Source: Cloacibacterium caeni
GTDB lineage: Bacteria > Bacteroidota > Bacteroidia > Flavobacteriales > Weeksellaceae
Direction of reading: 5' to 3'
Assembly (NCBI RefSeq): GCF_907163105.1
Contig: NZ_OU015321.1
Coordinates: forward strand, 124,001 to 188,000
Length of the DNA: 64,000 nucleotides
Shown here: in pieces, positions 60,920 to 64,000 of the stretch
How positions within the stretch are numbered: position 1 is the first letter of the stretch
Layout: each line of letters starts with the position of its first letter
Position numbers and translations under genes: made by a program
Notes under the pieces: generated by a model
Databases searched by the model: none
Seen by the model: only the letters and a program-made list of their open reading frames with translations
What the model was told of the DNA's origin: nothing

Positions 60920-61819
60920 ATGAAAACCCTCACCATTTTCACCCCAACTTTTAACAGAGCTTCGTTACTTCCGAGGCTGTATGATTCTTTGAAAGCTCAA
61001 ACCAATCAGAATTTTGTGTGGATGATTATTAATGATGGAAGTAGCGATAATACAGATGAGGTGGTGAAAAGTTTTTTAGAAGAAAATATTTTAGAAATAG
61101 AATACATCAAACAGAAAAATCAAGGAATGCATGGTGCGCACAATACCGCGTATAAAAATTGCAAAACAGAACTCAACACTTGTATAGATGATGATGATTT
61201 GGCGCCAAAAAATGCAGTAGAATTAATTCTAGATAAATGGAATTCTTTAGGAGAAAATCAACAAAAATACAGCGGAATTGTTGCATTAGATGCTTATTTT
61301 GATGGCGAGTTGATTGGTAGTCAGTTTACTACAGAATCTACAACTTTAGAAAGCTTTTATCTTAATGGGGGAAGTGGTGATAAAAAACTGATTTACAGAA
61401 CCGAGGTGATGAACCAATATCCGGAATATCCTATTTTCGAAGGCGAAAAATACGTAGGATTGGGCTATAAATATCTTTTGGCAGACCAAGATTACCAATT
61501 GGCAACCTTAAATGAAGTGGTGTGTCTGGTAGATTATCAACCAGAGGGTTCTTCTAATAATATGTGGAGACAATATTATAAAAATCCTAAAGGCTTCGCA
61601 TTCATCAGAAAAGAACAAATGAAGATTTGTAAATCTAAAAAACGCATTCTAAAAGATGCAGCGCATTACGTAGCCCATAGTTTAAAATCTAAAAACGGGA
61701 ATTTCATTACAGAATCGCCAAGAAAATTTCTCACGATTTTAGCGATACCTTTTGGTTTAGTTTTATATCTTTATACATTATATCAAAATAAAAAACAGGG
61801 AGGATTGTACCAGAGATAA
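60920..61819 (+). CDS. Glycosyltransferase family 2
   Basis: 299 residues. LTIFTPTFNRASLLPRLYDS, then WMIINDGSSDNTDEVVKSFL, KNQGMHGAHNTAYKNCKTEL and the acidic motif CIDDDDLAP define GT2; LLADQDYQLATLNE carries the later acidic residue. The C-terminus has one hydrophobic helix (FLTILAIPFGLVLYLYTLYQ) that may bind the membrane. Its start is preceded by a G-free word array. The TF-N-R-x-x-L start suggests the rhamnosyl/EpsE-like group. Confidence 0.9.
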   Translation: MKTLTIFTPTFNRASLLPRLYDSLKAQTNQNFVWMIINDGSSDNTDEVVKSFLEENILEIEYIKQKNQGMHGAHNTAYKNCKTELNTCIDDDDLAPKNAVELILDKWNSLGENQQKYSGIVALDAYFDGELIGSQFTTESTTLESFYLNGGSGDKKLIYRTEVMNQYPEYPIFEGEKYVGLGYKYLLADQDYQLATLNEVVCLVDYQPEGSSNNMWRQYYKNPKGFAFIRKEQMKICKSKKRILKDAAHYVAHSLKSKNGNFITESPRKFLTILAIPFGLVLYLYTLYQNKKQGGLYQR

Positions 61820-62124
61820 GTTTTAGAAGTTAGAAGTTAAAAGTTAAAAGTTAGAAGTTAAAAGTTAGAAGTAAAAAGTTAAAAGTTAAAAGTTAAAAGT
61901 TAGAAGTTAAAAGTTAGAAGTGGAAAAGTAAATTTATAAAATTGTAAAAATGTTAAAATGTTAAACTGTAAAAATTGTAAAAAGTAAATTCACCCATCAT
62001 CCATCATCCATCATCCATCACCCATCAACCAACAACCAACAACCATCAACCAACAACCATCAACCAACAACCATCAATCATCAATCATCACCCATCATCC
62101 ATCATCCATCACCCAACCCAAGTA
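61820..62124. repeat. 305-bp low-complexity region: C-free then G-free word arrays
   Basis: From about 61815 to 61925 the plus strand is nearly C-free, built of AGTTAGAAGTTAAAAGTTAA-type 8-nt words. Then ATGTTAAAATGTTAAACTGT-type words follow (61948-61984). From 61989 to 62117 it is G-free, with CCATCAT, CAACCAACAAC and CAATCAT words. No gene is present. Confidence 0.9.
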
Positions 62125-63363
62125 ATGTTAAAGGAAAGTCAAAGGAAAGTCAAAGGAAAGTCAAAGGAAAGTATAACTAATGTCTCTACTTTGGAAGGTC
62201 ATACCATTGCCAAACCAAAACTTTTTAGAATTTCTACGGTTCCTATGTCGCTCAATCTTTTATTAAAAGGGCAGTTGAATTTCTTGAACCAAGATTTTGA
62301 TGTAACCGCTATTTCTGGCGAAGGAGCAGATCTAGAGTTGGTAAAAGAAAGAGAAGGCGTAAAAACCCATCCTATAGAAATGCACAGACACATTTCTTTG
62401 AAACAAGACCTAGCCTCGCTTTGGAGGTTGTATCGATATTTCAAAAAAGAAAAACCAGACATCATTCATTCTATTACTCCAAAAGCAGGGTTACTCTCTA
62501 TGATGGCAGGAAAATTAGCAGGAGTTCCTATAAGAATGCACACCTTTACAGGATTGATTTTTCCTTATAAAAATGGTTACATGAAGCGAACCTTGATAAT
62601 TATGGATAGAATTTTGTGCAGATGTGCTACACATGTTTATCCAGAAGGAAAAGGCGTGAAAGAAGACTTGCAAAGACATAATATTACCAATAAACCCCTC
62701 AAAATTATTGCCAACGGAAATGTAAATGGAGTAGATCTAGATTATTATCATCCCGAAGCCATTTCTGAGGAGGGTAAAAAGAAATTACGAGCATCCCTTC
62801 AAATAAATGAAGACGATTTTGTCTTCGTATTTGTGGGGAGACTGGTCATAGATAAAGGAGTGAGAGAATTAGTAAAAGCATTTGACGCTCTTAGCAAGCA
62901 ACATCAAAACATAAAACTCATTTTAGTAGGTCCCAGAGAAAATGCACATAATCCTAAAAAGAGGGCGATGTTTCATACAATAAATCAAAATCAAAAGATT
63001 ATTACGGTAGGATTTCAGGATGATGTAAGACCTTACTATGCAGTAAGTAATGTGTTGATGCTGCCCAGTTATCGTGAAGGATTTCCCAATGCTGTTTTAC
63101 AAGCGGGAGCGATGGGTTTGCCAAGTATCGTTTCAGATATTTCGGGGTGCAATGAAATTATTGAGCATGAAGTCAATGGTCTTTTGGTACCTAAAAAAAA
63201 TCATCAGGAACTCCAAAAAAACATGGAGAAAATACTCGTGACGCCTAATTTTTTAGAAAGCTTACAAAAAAATGCACGAAATAGAGTAGCAGAATCTTTT
63301 GATAAGAGTTTAGTTTGGAAAGAAATTAAAAAAGAATACGTAAAAGCTCTAAATGAATTATAG
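62125..63363 (+). CDS. Glycosyltransferase family 4 with repeat-encoded N-terminus
   Basis: 412 residues from ATG 62125. The first 31 residues (MLKESQRKVKGKSKES, then ITNVSTLEGHTIAKP) come from an 11-bp tandem repeat and have no family match. The GT-B core starts KLFRISTVPMSLNLLLKGQL. Later come HSITPKAGLLSMMAGKLAGV, VFVGRLVIDKGVRELVKAFD and SYREGFPNAVLQAGAMGLPS, in which the second Glu of E-x7-E is Gln, as I recall for this subfamily. It is typical of the GT4 that often closes Bacteroidota capsule loci. A terminator follows. Confidence 0.92.
   Translation: MLKESQRKVKGKSKESITNVSTLEGHTIAKPKLFRISTVPMSLNLLLKGQLNFLNQDFDVTAISGEGADLELVKEREGVKTHPIEMHRHISLKQDLASLWRLYRYFKKEKPDIIHSITPKAGLLSMMAGKLAGVPIRMHTFTGLIFPYKNGYMKRTLIIMDRILCRCATHVYPEGKGVKEDLQRHNITNKPLKIIANGNVNGVDLDYYHPEAISEEGKKKLRASLQINEDDFVFVFVGRLVIDKGVRELVKAFDALSKQHQNIKLILVGPRENAHNPKKRAMFHTINQNQKIITVGFQDDVRPYYAVSNVLMLPSYREGFPNAVLQAGAMGLPSIVSDISGCNEIIEHEVNGLLVPKKNHQELQKNMEKILVTPNFLESLQKNARNRVAESFDKSLVWKEIKKEYVKALNEL
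62130..62173 (+). repeat. 11-bp tandem repeat, four copies, inside the start of a glycosyltransferase gene
   Basis: AAAGGAAAGTC is repeated three times exactly and a fourth time with the last base changed, starting 5 nt after the A of the ATG. The unit is not a multiple of 3. Confidence 0.95.
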
Positions 63364-63373
63364 ATTAAAAAAA

Positions 63374-63405
63374 ATAGGCTGCTTCAATCCAATGAAGCAG
63401 CCTAT
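63374..63405. terminator. Bidirectional terminator at the end of the polysaccharide locus
   Basis: ATAGGCTGCTTCA / TGAAGCAGCCTAT, 13-bp perfect stem, with A-rich and T-rich flanks; serves the glycosyltransferase and the convergent peptidase gene. Confidence 0.9.
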
Positions 63406-63428
63406 TATATATTTTAGTCAAAAAGATG

Positions 63429-64000
63429 TTATTCGATAATAATTTTTTTAGAATCTTTGCCCATTTCAGAAATGAGAGTTCCTATATATACTCCAGATTT
63501 TAATGAACTTACGTTTACATCTTTTTGATTTTTTATAGAAAGTATTTTTCTTCCATTAAGGTCAGTTACTTCAAAAGTGAAGTCTTTAATAGAAGAGTCT
63601 AGTTGTAGATGCAAAACATCTTTTACAGGATTAGGATACACAGCAAAATCTTTGGCCTTATTCACATCATTTACAGCAAGTGTTCCTGTATCTGCTACCG
63701 CAAAATGCTGTACAGCGCCTACAGTAGCTTTAGTAACTTGATAAATATAAGGATAGGATAAATTAGCAATGGTATCAGTATTGTTGTGGTAATAAGGATT
63801 AGAAACTACAGTTCCATTGTTAGTTGGTCTTTCATATAATCCAATAACAGTTTCACCATTTTTTTCAAAAGGCATATAGTCAGATCCATATATATTATCT
63901 ATAAAACCAGTTAAAGAGCTATAATAACCAACATAAGTTTGTAAATCTGCAGTAGCGGCTATGCTAGCTGTATTATTTGTAGTGTTAACTCCATATTTAG
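63429..64000 (-). CDS. Secreted M28 family metallopeptidase with T9SS sorting domain (5' part outside window)
   Basis: About 190 C-terminal residues are visible, the frame remaining open at the window edge. GSDYMPFEKNGETVIGLYE and NPYYHNNTDTIANLSYPYIY match the end of the M28 (aminopeptidase Y/S-like) domain, with the metal-binding Asp and His (SDYMPF, YYHNNTD). The last 70 residues form a type A T9SS sorting domain: VYPNPVKDVLHLQL, FEVTDLNGRKILSI and LKSGVYIGTLISEMGK ending KKIIIE. It would be exported by Sec, then moved across the outer membrane by the type IX system. It is not part of the polysaccharide pathway. Confidence 0.9.
   Translation of the reverse strand, partial: KYGVNTTNNTASIAATADLQTYVGYYSSLTGFIDNIYGSDYMPFEKNGETVIGLYERPTNNGTVVSNPYYHNNTDTIANLSYPYIYQVTKATVGAVQHFAVADTGTLAVNDVNKAKDFAVYPNPVKDVLHLQLDSSIKDFTFEVTDLNGRKILSIKNQKDVNVSSLKSGVYIGTLISEMGKDSKKIIIE

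Overview
The window is AT-rich bacterial chromosome from a member of the Bacteroidota, most likely class Flavobacteriia and close to the Chryseobacterium/Cloacibacterium group. The evidence is: many TAnnTTTG (-7) promoter elements, often only 4-8 nt before the start codon; a type IX secretion (T9SS) C-terminal sorting domain; a DUF6266 protein; S16 with a long Ala/Glu tail; a PPK2 polyphosphate kinase; and gene order (START-like protein, class IV aminotransferase, AlgH, PdxH, HU) that I recall from that group. The species assignment is inference.

Layout. 1-9 kb: end of an OstA/LptA-like gene, a class III aminotransferase, the START-like/AlgH/pdxH/HU cluster, panD with a membrane flippase-like gene, an SlyD-like isomerase and a VF530 protein. 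9-21 kb: YchJ and an M3 peptidase, GreA-like protein, nitroreductase, rpsP, rimM, asnS, rpoN, an ECF sigma/anti-sigma pair, the RNase P RNA gene rnpB, PPK2 and a DUF1573 protein. 21-33 kb: valS, a GIY-YIG nuclease gene bounded by near-perfect inverted repeats, DUF4241, a ribokinase-like kinase, alpha/beta hydrolase, HD protein, and a MacAB-type efflux operon (ATPase, two permeases, adaptor) on the minus strand. 33-41 kb: nrdB and nrdA separated by two small unknown genes, a repeat-filled gap, DUF72, Fic with a small antisense gene, and glyA. 41-63.4 kb: a surface polysaccharide locus with export lipoprotein, Wzc-type tyrosine kinase, ABC exporter, an HTH/DUF6266 pair, ten glycosyltransferases, a polysaccharide pyruvyl transferase, an acyltransferase and an EpsG-type polymerase. 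The window ends inside a secreted M28 peptidase gene.

How the genes work together. Most genes before 41 kb are housekeeping. The polysaccharide locus is a coherent machine: glycosyltransferases build a repeat unit, the acyl- and pyruvyltransferases decorate it, EpsG/Wzy-type and ABC proteins polymerise and move it, and the Wza/Wzc-like pair exports it. Enzymes for nucleotide-sugar synthesis and for the first, lipid-linked sugar transfer are not visible here and must lie elsewhere.

The most unusual content is in the repeats. There are several dispersed families of small hairpins. In two families the stems change in a compensatory way between copies. One family forms the ends of the GIY-YIG gene, which makes that unit a candidate nuclease-linked mobile element. 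A second class is made of G-free (or C-free) arrays of 6-10 nt words in gene-free gaps and just before glycosyltransferase start codons. A string of the same kind appears to be inserted in frame in the M3 peptidase gene. An 11-bp tandem repeat at the start of the last glycosyltransferase gene could switch that gene on and off. No CRISPR array, tRNA or rRNA gene was seen. All assignments come from reading the sequence by eye; no database search was run.
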